Below, in pieces: positions 8,710 to 17,517 of a stretch of 64,000 bases of DNA. The notes under the pieces are model-generated. The model did not search any database. It was not told the origin of the DNA and saw only the letters and a program-made list of their open reading frames with translations. Position 1 is the first letter of the stretch. The number at the start of each line of letters is the position of its first letter. The DNA lies in assembly GCF_947500065.1 (NCBI RefSeq), contig NZ_CANMQT010000003.1:1-64000 (forward strand), in the 5' to 3' direction. The translations under genes and the position numbers were made by a program. The DNA is from an uncultured Aquimarina sp. GTDB lineage: Bacteria > Bacteroidota > Bacteroidia > Flavobacteriales > Flavobacteriaceae.

Positions 8710-8745
8710 AAAAAGGGACTAGAACCACATAGTCCCTTTTTCTAT
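8710..8745 (+). terminator. intrinsic terminator of the susCDE-like operon
   Basis: AAAAAGGGACTA (8710-8721) pairs perfectly with TAGTCCCTTTTT (8730-8741), with an 8-base loop and a T-rich 3' side. It lies about 100 bases after the SusE-like stop and can work in both directions for the converging DUF3307 gene. Confidence 0.8.
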
Positions 8746-8778
8746 TGATAGTAAATAGTAAAGTTTTGTATTGTAAGA

Positions 8779-9132
8779 TTAAAAAAAGGATAGCGCTTCT
8801 ATATTCAGGTAGGTTATATACAAGGTAAGTAGATGAATTAACTGATCTAAACCCAGAAGAGGAAAAAAGATTCGAGGGTTTTCTCGATAACGCATAGTGA
8901 GTTTGCTGGTGAAGAAATCTGTGAAACCGTGCAATAAACTATTTATTAAAACATAAGTAATAGCAATTTTTATAGGAAATAAAAACACCGATAAAACTCC
9001 TAGTATAACCGTATAGACTACAACGTGAATTAAAAGCCATTTCATTTCTTCACTTTTTCCCAGAGCCATTTTAGAGGTTTGAAATGCAAAATCTCCCATC
9101 CAGTGCGCTATTAGAATCCAGCTAAAGATCAT
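8779..9132 (-). CDS. DUF3307 family small membrane protein
   Basis: 117 residues with about four hydrophobic segments. The HWMGDFAFQTSKMA start (His10, Asp14) and HGFTDFFTSKL in the second half are typical of DUF3307, a bacterial inner-membrane family of unknown function whose conserved His and Asp lie near the membrane. It converges with the SusE-like gene and shares the hairpin at 8710-8741. No further function can be stated. Confidence 0.75.
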   Translation of the reverse strand: MIFSWILIAHWMGDFAFQTSKMALGKSEEMKWLLIHVVVYTVILGVLSVFLFPIKIAITYVLINSLLHGFTDFFTSKLTMRYRENPRIFFPLLGLDQLIHLLTLYITYLNIEALSFF

Positions 9133-9338
9133 AGCTAAAAGATATCAATTCAGGCTGTTATAACCTAATTGTTTAGACGAAGTTTTAATAATTGTAGCTA
9201 AAAACATACAAAAAGAGCGTAAACTTAAGTATATTGTAGTATAAATAGTTTTGAACCAAATTGTGAGCTTTTTACTCTTTTATGAGATGAATATGCACTG
9301 ATGTGCAATAGGTATATATCAAAGTTTAATACTATCAG

Positions 9339-11309
9339 ATGTTTCGTACTTTCCGTCATCGATTGTTATTTTGGTTTCTGGTTTTCATCAGCTTTAGCTT
9401 TGTGATTATCATGCTTTCTATTACCTATCTTCAAAAGCGAGAAACTGTATTGAAACGAACCGAAGCGATAGAGAAATCTTATGTAATGCTTTTAAAAAGT
9501 GCAAAAGCTCAACAAGATTTTTTTAGTCATGCAAGTAGGGATCCTCAATTCTTTAAAACAGGAGAAAATCAATACCTGGATCAATATCTTACCATGTTAG
9601 ATAGTACTAGAGCGTATTTAATGCAAGTGGATTTTGAAGAAGAATCAGCATTAGTTGGGGGTATTGAATTTATAAAATCCGACATAGCAGAGATAGATGC
9701 TGTTTTTTTGGAACTTATCGAACAAATCCAGGCAAGAGGTTATAAAAACTTCAATCTGGAAGGTTCCATGAGAAAAGATGCACATTGGTTAGAACAAATC
9801 AATGAGATTTCTACTGAAGATATTCTTTTTCTAAGACGATATGAAAAGGATTATATTATGCGTAATGAATCTGTTTATGTGACTAAATTAAGTGCTTTGG
9901 TGACTAAACTAAGGCAACAAACTATAAACAATAGGAGAATATCCAAAGCCCGAAAAAAAACAATTTTATTTTATTTGGATGGCTATCATAATAAGTTTAT
10001 TCAATTAGTAAAACTGGATCAACGTATTGGTATAAGAGATAATGCAGGTTTAAAACAAAAATTGGATCAACATATAACTATATGTGAAGAAGACTTTAGT
10101 AATCTAGTTTTATATACAGAGGAATGGGCAAAAGCAGAATTTAAGCAACTTACGATCTATTTTGGGGTGATTGCTTTTCTATTGTTGATCGTGAGCATAT
10201 GGATCAGTGCGTTAATCTCACGAAAAATAACCCGACCACTTACAGATCTTACTAGGCATATTACCAGATTTGTAGATAGTAATTTCACATTAGAGACGGA
10301 ACATCCATTAATACGTACAGATGATGAAATAGGAAGCCTTACTCGTAATTTTTCTTTTCTTAAGGATGAGGTAATTTCTCGATTAAAGTTTTTTAAGCAA
10401 AAAGTTGATGAACGTACAGAGGAATTGGCAACTGCAAATAAAAGATTGCTTCGCCTTAGTGAAGCAAATAGTCGTTTTGTACCACAGGAATTTCTTCAGA
10501 ATCTGGGTAGAGAGAGTATAGAAGATGTGCAATTAGGAGATCAGGTAGAGCGAGAGATGACTGTAATTTTCTCTGATATTAGAGAGTTTACTAAAATCTC
10601 TGAATTATTGAGTCCGCAGGAGAACTTTGATTTTCTTAATGAATATTTAAGCGGAATTGTTCCCATAATAAAACGTAATGGAGGATTTATAGATAAGTTT
10701 ATAGGAGATTCTGTAATGGCCCTATTTCCCGACAATCCTGATGCGGCAATACAAACTGTTTTTGAATTTGAGGATTTTATAGAAGAATATAATCAAAGAC
10801 TTCAGAAAAACATAGCACTTCCAATTCAAATAGGAACAGGAATTCATACAGGTAAACTAATTTTAGGAACGATAGGTCATGATCACAGGTTAGAAACAAC
10901 AGTGATATCGGATGCTGTTAATACAGCTTCACGAGTAGAGGGTCTTACCAAATATTATGATGCAAAAGTTATAGGAACCGAGCATACCTTATCAAAGCTT
11001 AAAAACAAAAAATCATTTCATTATAGGTTTCTGGATACTGTTCAGGTAAAAGGGAAAACTAATACATTATCAGTATATGAATTTATAGGTCCTGGAGAAA
11101 AAATCAAATTAAGCTATCTTAAAACTTATAATAAAGGAATAAAGTTTATTGAAAATAAAAAGATTAGGGAAGCAGCTGTAATATTTTCTGAGCTGCATAG
11201 AGTAAATCCTAAAGATAGAGCAGTAGAAATATTTTTTGAAAGATGCGAAAACTACTTAGAAAAGAAAACATCCTCCTGGGATGAAATAACACATATGATT
11301 ACCAAATAA
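9339..11309 (+). CDS. membrane-bound class III adenylate/guanylate cyclase with HAMP domain
   Basis: 656 residues. A TM helix (about 8-30) and another (about 272-294) enclose a mostly helical periplasmic sensor region; HAMP follows (295-350), a coiled linker, then the cyclase domain (about 400-585). Metal-binding Asp413 (FSDIREFT) and Asp457 (KFIGDSVMALF) are present, as are Lys453 and the DAVNTASR transition-state Asn528/Arg532. Thr521 sits where many class IIIb cyclases carry Thr rather than Asp in purine recognition. The last 65 residues look like a short TPR-type helical tail. cAMP is the likely product but cGMP is possible. The next gene starts 6 bases downstream. Confidence 0.85.
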   Translation: MFRTFRHRLLFWFLVFISFSFVIIMLSITYLQKRETVLKRTEAIEKSYVMLLKSAKAQQDFFSHASRDPQFFKTGENQYLDQYLTMLDSTRAYLMQVDFEEESALVGGIEFIKSDIAEIDAVFLELIEQIQARGYKNFNLEGSMRKDAHWLEQINEISTEDILFLRRYEKDYIMRNESVYVTKLSALVTKLRQQTINNRRISKARKKTILFYLDGYHNKFIQLVKLDQRIGIRDNAGLKQKLDQHITICEEDFSNLVLYTEEWAKAEFKQLTIYFGVIAFLLLIVSIWISALISRKITRPLTDLTRHITRFVDSNFTLETEHPLIRTDDEIGSLTRNFSFLKDEVISRLKFFKQKVDERTEELATANKRLLRLSEANSRFVPQEFLQNLGRESIEDVQLGDQVEREMTVIFSDIREFTKISELLSPQENFDFLNEYLSGIVPIIKRNGGFIDKFIGDSVMALFPDNPDAAIQTVFEFEDFIEEYNQRLQKNIALPIQIGTGIHTGKLILGTIGHDHRLETTVISDAVNTASRVEGLTKYYDAKVIGTEHTLSKLKNKKSFHYRFLDTVQVKGKTNTLSVYEFIGPGEKIKLSYLKTYNKGIKFIENKKIREAAVIFSELHRVNPKDRAVEIFFERCENYLEKKTSSWDEITHMITK

Positions 11310-11315
11310 TAGTGA

Positions 11316-12743
11316 ATGAAAAAGAAATTTGACCTTATTGTCATTGGCTCAGGTCCAGCTGGTGAAAAAGCTGCAGCAAAGGCAGCATATTTTGGATATA
11401 AAGTGGCTATAATAGAAAAAGAACGTAGGTATGGAGGTGCAGGAGTGCAGACTGGTACGCTACCATCAAAAACACTTAAAGAGACAGCTTTGTATCTCTC
11501 TGGAATTTATCAGAAAGGTATATTTGGAGTAGATAAACAGATCGGAAGAGAAACAGGAGTACACGATTTTTTATACCGTAAAAATATTGTAACAAGTCAT
11601 ATGCACAAAACAGTAGCATATAACCTAAAAAAACACGGAATAGAAGTTTTTGAAGGTTTTGCTAGCTTTATTGATACTACACACATTAAAATATCTGGAG
11701 AATTAGAGCAAATTATAGAAGGGAAATATATCCTAATAGCTACAGGGTCGTATCCATATCATCCAGAGAATATACCCTTTGATGATAAGCGTGTTTTAGA
11801 TTCTGACTCTATTCTTAATATTAAACGATTTCCAAAATCTATCTGTGTATTAGGAGCAGGAGTAATTGGTTGTGAATATGCCACTATTTTTGGGGCAATG
11901 GGAGTGAAGACCTTTATAGTCAACGATCATGATAAGATTTTAGGGTTTCTGGATTCAGAAATTTCTGAAGCACTTGTAGAACAAATGCGAAAGAATGAAA
12001 TCAAAATCTTATTTAATAACTCAGTGACTGAGTTCGAAATTTCTGAAGATGAAATGCAGCCACTTAGGCTAAAATTAAGATCTGGAGAGTTTCTTAATGT
12101 AGAGATGTTTTTATTTGCTGCAGGCCGCAGTGGAAATATAAGAGGATTGAATTGTGAAGGTATTGGATTAGAAACGGGAAAACGAGAAACGGTATTAGTT
12201 AATGATAAATTTCAGACAAATATCCCTAATATCTATGCAGTTGGTGATGTAATTGGTTTCCCAGCTTTGGCCAGTACTAGTATGGAACAAGGACGTCTGG
12301 CAGTTACGAATATGTTTGACACAGCAGATTTAGAATCTATGGCAGATGTTTTTCCCTATGGGATTTATACAGTTCCAGAAGTCTCAATGGTTGGGATTAC
12401 TGAGGAACAGGCTAAAGCTAGTAATATTGATTATGGAGTTGGATACAGCTATTTTAGAGATACAGCAAGAGGCAAAATTATGGGTGATAATGACAATGGA
12501 TACTTGAAATTAATTTTTGATAAAAAGTCTAAAGTGATTAAGGGTGTTCATATTATGGGACATTTTGCTACAGAATTGATTCATTTTGGAATGCAATTAG
12601 TACAAGAGAAGAAAACACTAGATCATCTTATTTCTACAGTGTTTAATTATCCCACATTACACGACTTGTATAAATATGCTAGCTACGATGGATTAGGCAA
12701 TATTGCAGGTAAAAAGGTAAAGACAGCCGGAGAGATGATATAG
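11316..12743 (+). CDS. FAD/NAD-linked oxidoreductase, soluble transhydrogenase (SthA)-like
   Basis: 475 residues. It has the Rossmann FAD motif IGSGPAGEKAA, NAD motif VLGAGVIGCEYATIFGAMG, FAD motif NIYAVGDVIG and the dimerisation domain (HPTLHD replaced by YPTLHDLYKYA). The redox-active CxxxxC of dihydrolipoamide dehydrogenases is missing: GGAGVQTGTLPSK has Gly43 and Thr48 instead. Loss of the disulfide is typical of SthA (NADPH to NAD transfer, EC 1.6.1.1), but SthA usually keeps the first Cys, so this is a relative rather than a clear orthologue. It is probably co-transcribed with the cyclase gene. Confidence 0.7.
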   Translation: MKKKFDLIVIGSGPAGEKAAAKAAYFGYKVAIIEKERRYGGAGVQTGTLPSKTLKETALYLSGIYQKGIFGVDKQIGRETGVHDFLYRKNIVTSHMHKTVAYNLKKHGIEVFEGFASFIDTTHIKISGELEQIIEGKYILIATGSYPYHPENIPFDDKRVLDSDSILNIKRFPKSICVLGAGVIGCEYATIFGAMGVKTFIVNDHDKILGFLDSEISEALVEQMRKNEIKILFNNSVTEFEISEDEMQPLRLKLRSGEFLNVEMFLFAAGRSGNIRGLNCEGIGLETGKRETVLVNDKFQTNIPNIYAVGDVIGFPALASTSMEQGRLAVTNMFDTADLESMADVFPYGIYTVPEVSMVGITEEQAKASNIDYGVGYSYFRDTARGKIMGDNDNGYLKLIFDKKSKVIKGVHIMGHFATELIHFGMQLVQEKKTLDHLISTVFNYPTLHDLYKYASYDGLGNIAGKKVKTAGEMI

Positions 12744-12870
12744 TTGTTTTACATTTTTTTAATTAAAGAATACACTCAAGAAAATTTTTGGTTTTGATAG
12801 GATTTATTATGTAGATTCGTCACTCACATTTTTTTATAATTTATAATCATAACTTAATAAATAATACTTG

Positions 12871-13446
12871 GTGAAGTATATTTTCAGACTTCTTTTTGCG
12901 CTAGCCTTAATCACCTCTTGTAGTAAAGGTACAAGTGATCAAAAAGCATTATTTATTTGTCTGGAAAAAGGCCAAGCTATTGGTAAGCTGATTAAAGAAT
13001 CTAACACAAAAAAACTTAGTAGAGTTTTCGATAATGTCCCTAATGTAGATTATCTAATAGAGATACTTGAGGATAACACGATGAAGCATGAAAAGTATGT
13101 TCTTAATGGACCTAATATATTTTATAACCCATATGGGGATGAATATATTTACACCATTTTTGCCAGTAAATGGATTGATAACAATACAGAATGGGGGCTA
13201 AACGATTATCTTTTTGTTCTACAGCTTGCTTTCAAATATGACGAAGTATCAAAAAAAGTTTCAGTAGAAAAAAATAGAGTTTTAAAGGATCATGCTGGTT
13301 TTAAAACGTGGTGGTACTCATTTATGAGGTCATATAAAGAAAAAAGCTGTAGAAGAAAGGTATGGGCTGATTTATATGGTATTGTTCCGCCACCGCCACC
13401 ACCTCCTGTAGTAGAAGATTGGATTTCAAATACAAATAAAAACTAG
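12871..13446 (+). CDS. hypothetical lipoprotein with C-terminal polyproline
   Basis: 191 residues from the GTG at 12871 (a TTG just before is less likely). MKYIFRLLFALALITSC is a clear lipoprotein signal. The mature part has no motif I recognise; it is mixed alpha/beta in composition, with a basic segment RSYKEKSCRRKVWADLYG followed by a run of seven prolines and VVEDW. The polyproline run is encoded by CCN codons at 13389-13409. It precedes the metallophosphatase on the same strand by about 80 bases. Function unknown. Confidence 0.65.
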   Translation: MKYIFRLLFALALITSCSKGTSDQKALFICLEKGQAIGKLIKESNTKKLSRVFDNVPNVDYLIEILEDNTMKHEKYVLNGPNIFYNPYGDEYIYTIFASKWIDNNTEWGLNDYLFVLQLAFKYDEVSKKVSVEKNRVLKDHAGFKTWWYSFMRSYKEKSCRRKVWADLYGIVPPPPPPPVVEDWISNTNKN

Positions 13447-13525
13447 TCGATATAAACAGGTGTTTCTACCCATAAATAAGTTGGATTATCTTATTAGATT
13501 TATTGTTTTTAAAATCTTCAATAAA

Positions 13526-14647
13526 ATGATGAAATCTAAAGTTATTCTGGTTACAATATTATTCGGATTTACAATTATCATAAGTAGTTGTGACAAAAGA
13601 AACAAGACAAAACAAATCACATCTGAAGATGTTGAAATCGTAAAAGATTCTATACTATTCAGTTTTTCTTTTGTAGGATGTAATAGAGTACAGTATGCGG
13701 ATTGGCATAATGACAGCGCAACTAATGCATCTACGGCAAATCTTTCCGTATTAAAAAGAATATTTGAGGATGTGACAAGTCTAAAACAAAAACCGTCTTT
13801 ATTTTTCTTTTTAGGAGATTTAGTACTAGCAGAGTCTGATACTATTAATTTAGATGCACAATTAAAGGCATGGGTGCAGTTATATGAAAATAAAGCTTTT
13901 AGTACTATTAGTGATTCTGGAATAGAGCTTGTCGCTGTGCCTGGAAATCATGAAATGCTGTTTTATAATACTAATGATAAAAAGGAATATCCGCTAGCGG
14001 GTTCTACTCCTGTATGGATGAAATATATGAAACCATATATGCCTGCAGATCGTAATTATATTAAAGGTAATGATAGCCTTGTTAATCAAATGACTTTTTC
14101 CTTTGCTCGTAATAATGTAGGGTTTGTAGTAATGAATACGGATACGTATAATCCAGGAACAAAAGAAAATCTTTATGGCTATGAAGGGTTAATACCTACA
14201 CAATGGATTATTAATCAAATTGAGCAATACAAACAAAACCCAGATATAGATCATATTTTCGTATTAGGACATAAACCATATTATGTTGATGGTAAACCAG
14301 AAACAGGGCACAAGGGATTTCCTGAAGGCCCAATTCTTTGGCCTGAATTACAAAAAAACGAGGTAGTAGCTATGCTATCAGCTCATGTTCATGATTATCA
14401 AAGAATGCAACCTGATGGTACAGGAACCTATCAGATTATTGCAGGAAATGGTGGAAGTGATGGTAAAGCAGCTTTTTTTGGATATAGCACAATTAATATT
14501 CTAAGTAATGGAAATGTTCAGTTTATTTCTAGAGGATTTGATAAAGGGAATCCATACTATGAGGATGTACCAAATAATAATATAAAAGTACAAGATAGTA
14601 CTATGCTAACTTGGTCTAAAAATGGTAATCCATATAACGCAAATTAA
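13526..14647 (+). CDS. calcineurin-like metallophosphoesterase lipoprotein
   Basis: 373 residues from ATG at 13526 (MMKSKVILVTILFGFTIIIS-SC), chosen because it gives a good lipoprotein signal; the frame is open from 13460 but the extra 22 residues are not signal-like. Metallophosphatase motifs are present in order: FFLGDLV, VPGNHEM, LGHKPYY and SAHVHDYQR, the last resembling purple acid phosphatases. It probably hydrolyses phosphomonoesters or diesters in the periplasm or at the cell surface, perhaps in phosphate scavenging. Its stop overlaps that of the convergent DUF547 gene by 4 bases. Confidence 0.8.
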   Translation: MMKSKVILVTILFGFTIIISSCDKRNKTKQITSEDVEIVKDSILFSFSFVGCNRVQYADWHNDSATNASTANLSVLKRIFEDVTSLKQKPSLFFFLGDLVLAESDTINLDAQLKAWVQLYENKAFSTISDSGIELVAVPGNHEMLFYNTNDKKEYPLAGSTPVWMKYMKPYMPADRNYIKGNDSLVNQMTFSFARNNVGFVVMNTDTYNPGTKENLYGYEGLIPTQWIINQIEQYKQNPDIDHIFVLGHKPYYVDGKPETGHKGFPEGPILWPELQKNEVVAMLSAHVHDYQRMQPDGTGTYQIIAGNGGSDGKAAFFGYSTINILSNGNVQFISRGFDKGNPYYEDVPNNNIKVQDSTMLTWSKNGNPYNAN

Positions 14648-15591
14648 TCATTCAGATTCCAGTTATATTCTAGATACTGAATTTTTGCTGAACCATTAGC
14701 TTTTATAGTAGCATATCGATTTATAAAAGGAATAATACCTTTCTTAAAATCACTACCGTACCACTCGAAAATTTTACTGATCTCTATACTGTTCTCAGTG
14801 ATTTTGTTTTTGGTAGGGTCGTTAATCCATGTGCTGGATAGTTTGTTTAATTGACTATAAAGTTTGCTAGGACTGAAGGCTTCATTTAAAAGTTTTGGAC
14901 AGGATACTGCTGCACAATTAAAAGCAACATGTAATCTTGGTTCATTAAAATTAGGACGAACAATTGTATTTTCGATTTGATTTAAGGAATAGATTTGATT
15001 ACCTGATTTAACAAATTTCTTATCCCAAGGTTTTCCTCCATTAATATCCTTAATGCTTTTTATTGGGTAAGCATTAGCAATCAATTGTACTGTTGCAGCG
15101 TTATATAAATTAAACCAATATGCTAGTTTCTCCTTCTTTGTCCAATCCTTTTTCGGAGAAGTAACTTGGAGATGGGATAGGTATTTTTCTATAGTGGAAA
15201 TATTAGATTTAAAACCATTGTAATTTACTTTTCCCTTAGAAGAAACGTACTTTTTGGTCAATTGGTTCCAAACAGAATGATCAGGTCTGATTTTTTCAAT
15301 TTCTTTTTCTATAATTTCTTCTTTAGGTGTTTCTTTTTTGGGAAGTGTTTCTGGAATAACCTCTTTTGCAGTTACTTCTTCTTTTATTGTATTAGAATCT
15401 ACAACGGAGTCAGGTATAGTATTATTATTTGTTTCTTCTTTATTTACTGCGGTATCTTGTAATTTCATATCAGAGGCAGAATTATCTATAACTGTAGCTT
15501 TCTCTACTTGATTACGAATCGTTATCTCTTTTTTATCAGACTTACATCCTGATATGGCGATGAATACTAATAGGAAATAAAATCTTTGCAT
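14644..15591 (-). CDS. DUF547 domain lipoprotein
   Basis: 315 residues. Lipoprotein signal MQRFYFLLVFIAISGC; a long low-complexity linker rich in Glu, Lys and Thr covers about 20-105; the DUF547 domain follows (LAYWFNLYNAATVQLIANAYP, PWDKKF, LNQIENTIVRPNF, HVAFNCAAVSCPKLLNEAF). DUF547 has a papain-like fold in structural predictions and the conserved Cys in AVSCP fits a thiol active site, but no reaction is established. The linker suggests a domain held away from the membrane. Confidence 0.82.
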   Translation of the reverse strand: MQRFYFLLVFIAISGCKSDKKEITIRNQVEKATVIDNSASDMKLQDTAVNKEETNNNTIPDSVVDSNTIKEEVTAKEVIPETLPKKETPKEEIIEKEIEKIRPDHSVWNQLTKKYVSSKGKVNYNGFKSNISTIEKYLSHLQVTSPKKDWTKKEKLAYWFNLYNAATVQLIANAYPIKSIKDINGGKPWDKKFVKSGNQIYSLNQIENTIVRPNFNEPRLHVAFNCAAVSCPKLLNEAFSPSKLYSQLNKLSSTWINDPTKNKITENSIEISKIFEWYGSDFKKGIIPFINRYATIKANGSAKIQYLEYNWNLND

Positions 15592-15771
15592 ATTGGTTAT
15601 TTCATTACTGTTAAAAAAAATAGTCTGATTTTAAATTTAACACTTACTTTTTTAAATATTCATAATTCAAAGGTAATTTACTTAAGAAATTTTTAATTTA
15701 TGTTTTAAGTGTAATAAGGTCAATTATTTAAATGATTATAAATGTTCATAAGATTTAAAACAAAAAATCTT

Positions 15772-15779
15772 TACCTTTA
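15772..15779 (+). promoter_or_regulatory. possible -7 box for the ECF sigma gene
   Basis: TACCTTTA lies 19 bases upstream of the TTG start at 15799, matching TAnnTTTG in all but the last base. No good -33 TTG is seen, so the site is tentative. Confidence 0.3.
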
Positions 15780-15798
15780 TAATGAATTATTTTTATAA

Positions 15799-16371
15799 TT
15801 GGAGCAAAGGGAACAAATAAAGAATAATTTTTTCATTAAGAATTTAAAGCAAGGAAACGAAGAAGCTTTCAAAATTCTTTTTGAGCTTTATTATGCAAAA
15901 TTGTTACATATTGCTATAGGGTATGTTTATAATACGGAAGATGCAGAAGAGATCGTTCAAGATGTATTTCTAAAAGCTTGGAAGAAAAGGAAGGATATTA
16001 AAAGTAATGTAAACGGTTATTTATTTAAGATCACAAAGAACTTATGTTTGGATTATCTGAGATCTAAAAAATATAAATTAAGTAGTTCTAATAATACAAT
16101 CCAGTTAGAAGCTTTTATTAACCATAAGGCTCTTAGTGATGATGGATCATCTTCTATTGTAGAAAAAGAATTAGCCCTTAAGATTCAATCAGCCATTGAT
16201 TTACTTCCAGAAAAATGTAAAAACGTTTTTGTAAAAAGTAGAATTGATGGTAAAAAGAATAAAGAAATATCTGATGAATTAGATATTTCAATAAAAACAG
16301 TAGAGAATCATATGTCTAAAGCCATCAAGCATATGAGAGTTCATCTTAGAGAATTTTTATCTTTTTTCTAA
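15799..16371 (+). CDS. ECF-type RNA polymerase sigma factor (Bacteroidota SusC-linked group)
   Basis: 190 residues beginning at TTG; no in-frame ATG upstream gives a better start. Region 2 (about 24-95) contains FKILFELYYAKL and DAEEIVQDVFLKAWKKR; region 4 (about 130-180) contains LPEKCKNVFVKSRIDGKKNKEISDELDIS and a helix-turn-helix. It should be held inactive by the FecR-like protein encoded 67 bases downstream and released when the STN-containing SusC binds its substrate, then transcribe this uptake locus. Confidence 0.92.
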   Translation: MEQREQIKNNFFIKNLKQGNEEAFKILFELYYAKLLHIAIGYVYNTEDAEEIVQDVFLKAWKKRKDIKSNVNGYLFKITKNLCLDYLRSKKYKLSSSNNTIQLEAFINHKALSDDGSSSIVEKELALKIQSAIDLLPEKCKNVFVKSRIDGKKNKEISDELDISIKTVENHMSKAIKHMRVHLREFLSFF

Positions 16372-16438
16372 AATTTTTAAAAACAGCTTAGGGGTAGTTT
16401 CATTTTTATACGTCTTTATAAGTATAAGACAATAAATA

Positions 16439-17416
16439 ATGGAGGAAAGGGAACTCATAAAATTTATCAAAGGAGAAATTAATCCTGAGGATAAAAGCGA
16501 TGTGTTAAGATGGATTGGTGAAAATCCGGCTAATCAAAAAAGATACAATCTTCTTAAAGCTACATATATTGCTTCTACTTTGGATGCTGAAGAAGATATA
16601 AATAAAGAGAAAGCATATCAGCAATTTTATTCCAGAAAAGTTAGCACTAAACGACCGTTTAAATACGTTGCTATTGCTGCTTCTATTATAATCATATGTA
16701 TTGCTGGGTATACGTTTAATTCTTCTACAGGTGATAATTTAATAGTAACTACAGTAGATTTTTTTGGCAGTGATATAAAAAGCATAGCTACAAATTCTGG
16801 AGATCAAAAAACAATTATACTACCAGATGGATCTACCGTAATTATGAATGCAAAAAGCCATTTAACGTATCCTAAAAAGTTTACAGATAGTATTAGAACC
16901 GTAACATTAATCGGAGAAGCTTTTTTTGATGTTAAGCGTGATACTACAAAACCGTTTATAGTGCATACCGATGATATAAAGATTCGGGTGTTGGGAACAT
17001 CTTTTAATATAAAATCATATCCAAGTGATGAAAAAGTAGAAACAACACTGGTTACTGGCAAGGTAGAAGTATTAAAGCAAAAAAATGAGACTCCCGTTGT
17101 ATTAAAACCATCTCAGCGAGCAATTTACATTAAGAATAAAAGTAGTATTGAAGTTGATAATGTTGATTCAGAAAATATCATCTCGTGGAAACAAGGAAAG
17201 CTAATATTTAATAAAACACCATTAAAACAAGTAGTTCAGGATCTTAAAAGAAAATATAGTGTAGAATTCATAATACAATCTGATACACTATTACAATATA
17301 AGTACACAGGGGAGTTTGATAATCTTTCTTTAGAGGAGGCATTAGAAATCCTTAAGCTTTCATCACCTATTAATTATAAACACTTAAACAATAAAATTAT
17401 GTTAGAATCACAGTAA
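16439..17416 (+). CDS. FecR-family anti-sigma factor
   Basis: 325 residues. A cytoplasmic N-terminus (about 1-75) would bind the sigma factor; a single TM segment (about 77-94, YVAIAASIIIICIAGYTF) is followed by a periplasmic FecR domain (ILPDGSTVIMNAKSHLTYP; GEAFFDVKRDTTKPFIV; VLGTSFNIKSYP) and a C-terminal DUF4974 domain (about 255-325). DUF4974 is thought to contact the STN domain of the receptor. Order sigma, anti-sigma, SusC matches the classic layout. Confidence 0.92.
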   Translation: MEERELIKFIKGEINPEDKSDVLRWIGENPANQKRYNLLKATYIASTLDAEEDINKEKAYQQFYSRKVSTKRPFKYVAIAASIIIICIAGYTFNSSTGDNLIVTTVDFFGSDIKSIATNSGDQKTIILPDGSTVIMNAKSHLTYPKKFTDSIRTVTLIGEAFFDVKRDTTKPFIVHTDDIKIRVLGTSFNIKSYPSDEKVETTLVTGKVEVLKQKNETPVVLKPSQRAIYIKNKSSIEVDNVDSENIISWKQGKLIFNKTPLKQVVQDLKRKYSVEFIIQSDTLLQYKYTGEFDNLSLEEALEILKLSSPINYKHLNNKIMLESQ

Positions 17417-17438
17417 TTGGAAAAACATGATCCAAAAA

Positions 17439-17464
17439 AAAGAGGATGCGGCAACATCCTCTTT
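17439..17464 (+). terminator. hairpin between fecR and susC
   Basis: AAAGAGGATG (17439-17448) pairs perfectly with CATCCTCTTT (17455-17464) around a 6-base loop. The following bases are TAAAG with no long T run, so it may be a weak terminator, an RNA processing site or a stabilising hairpin separating regulator and transporter expression. Confidence 0.5.
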
Positions 17465-17517
17465 AAAGATCATTTAATTAGACTCACAAATTTGAATAAT
17501 TAAAATCACACAAAATT

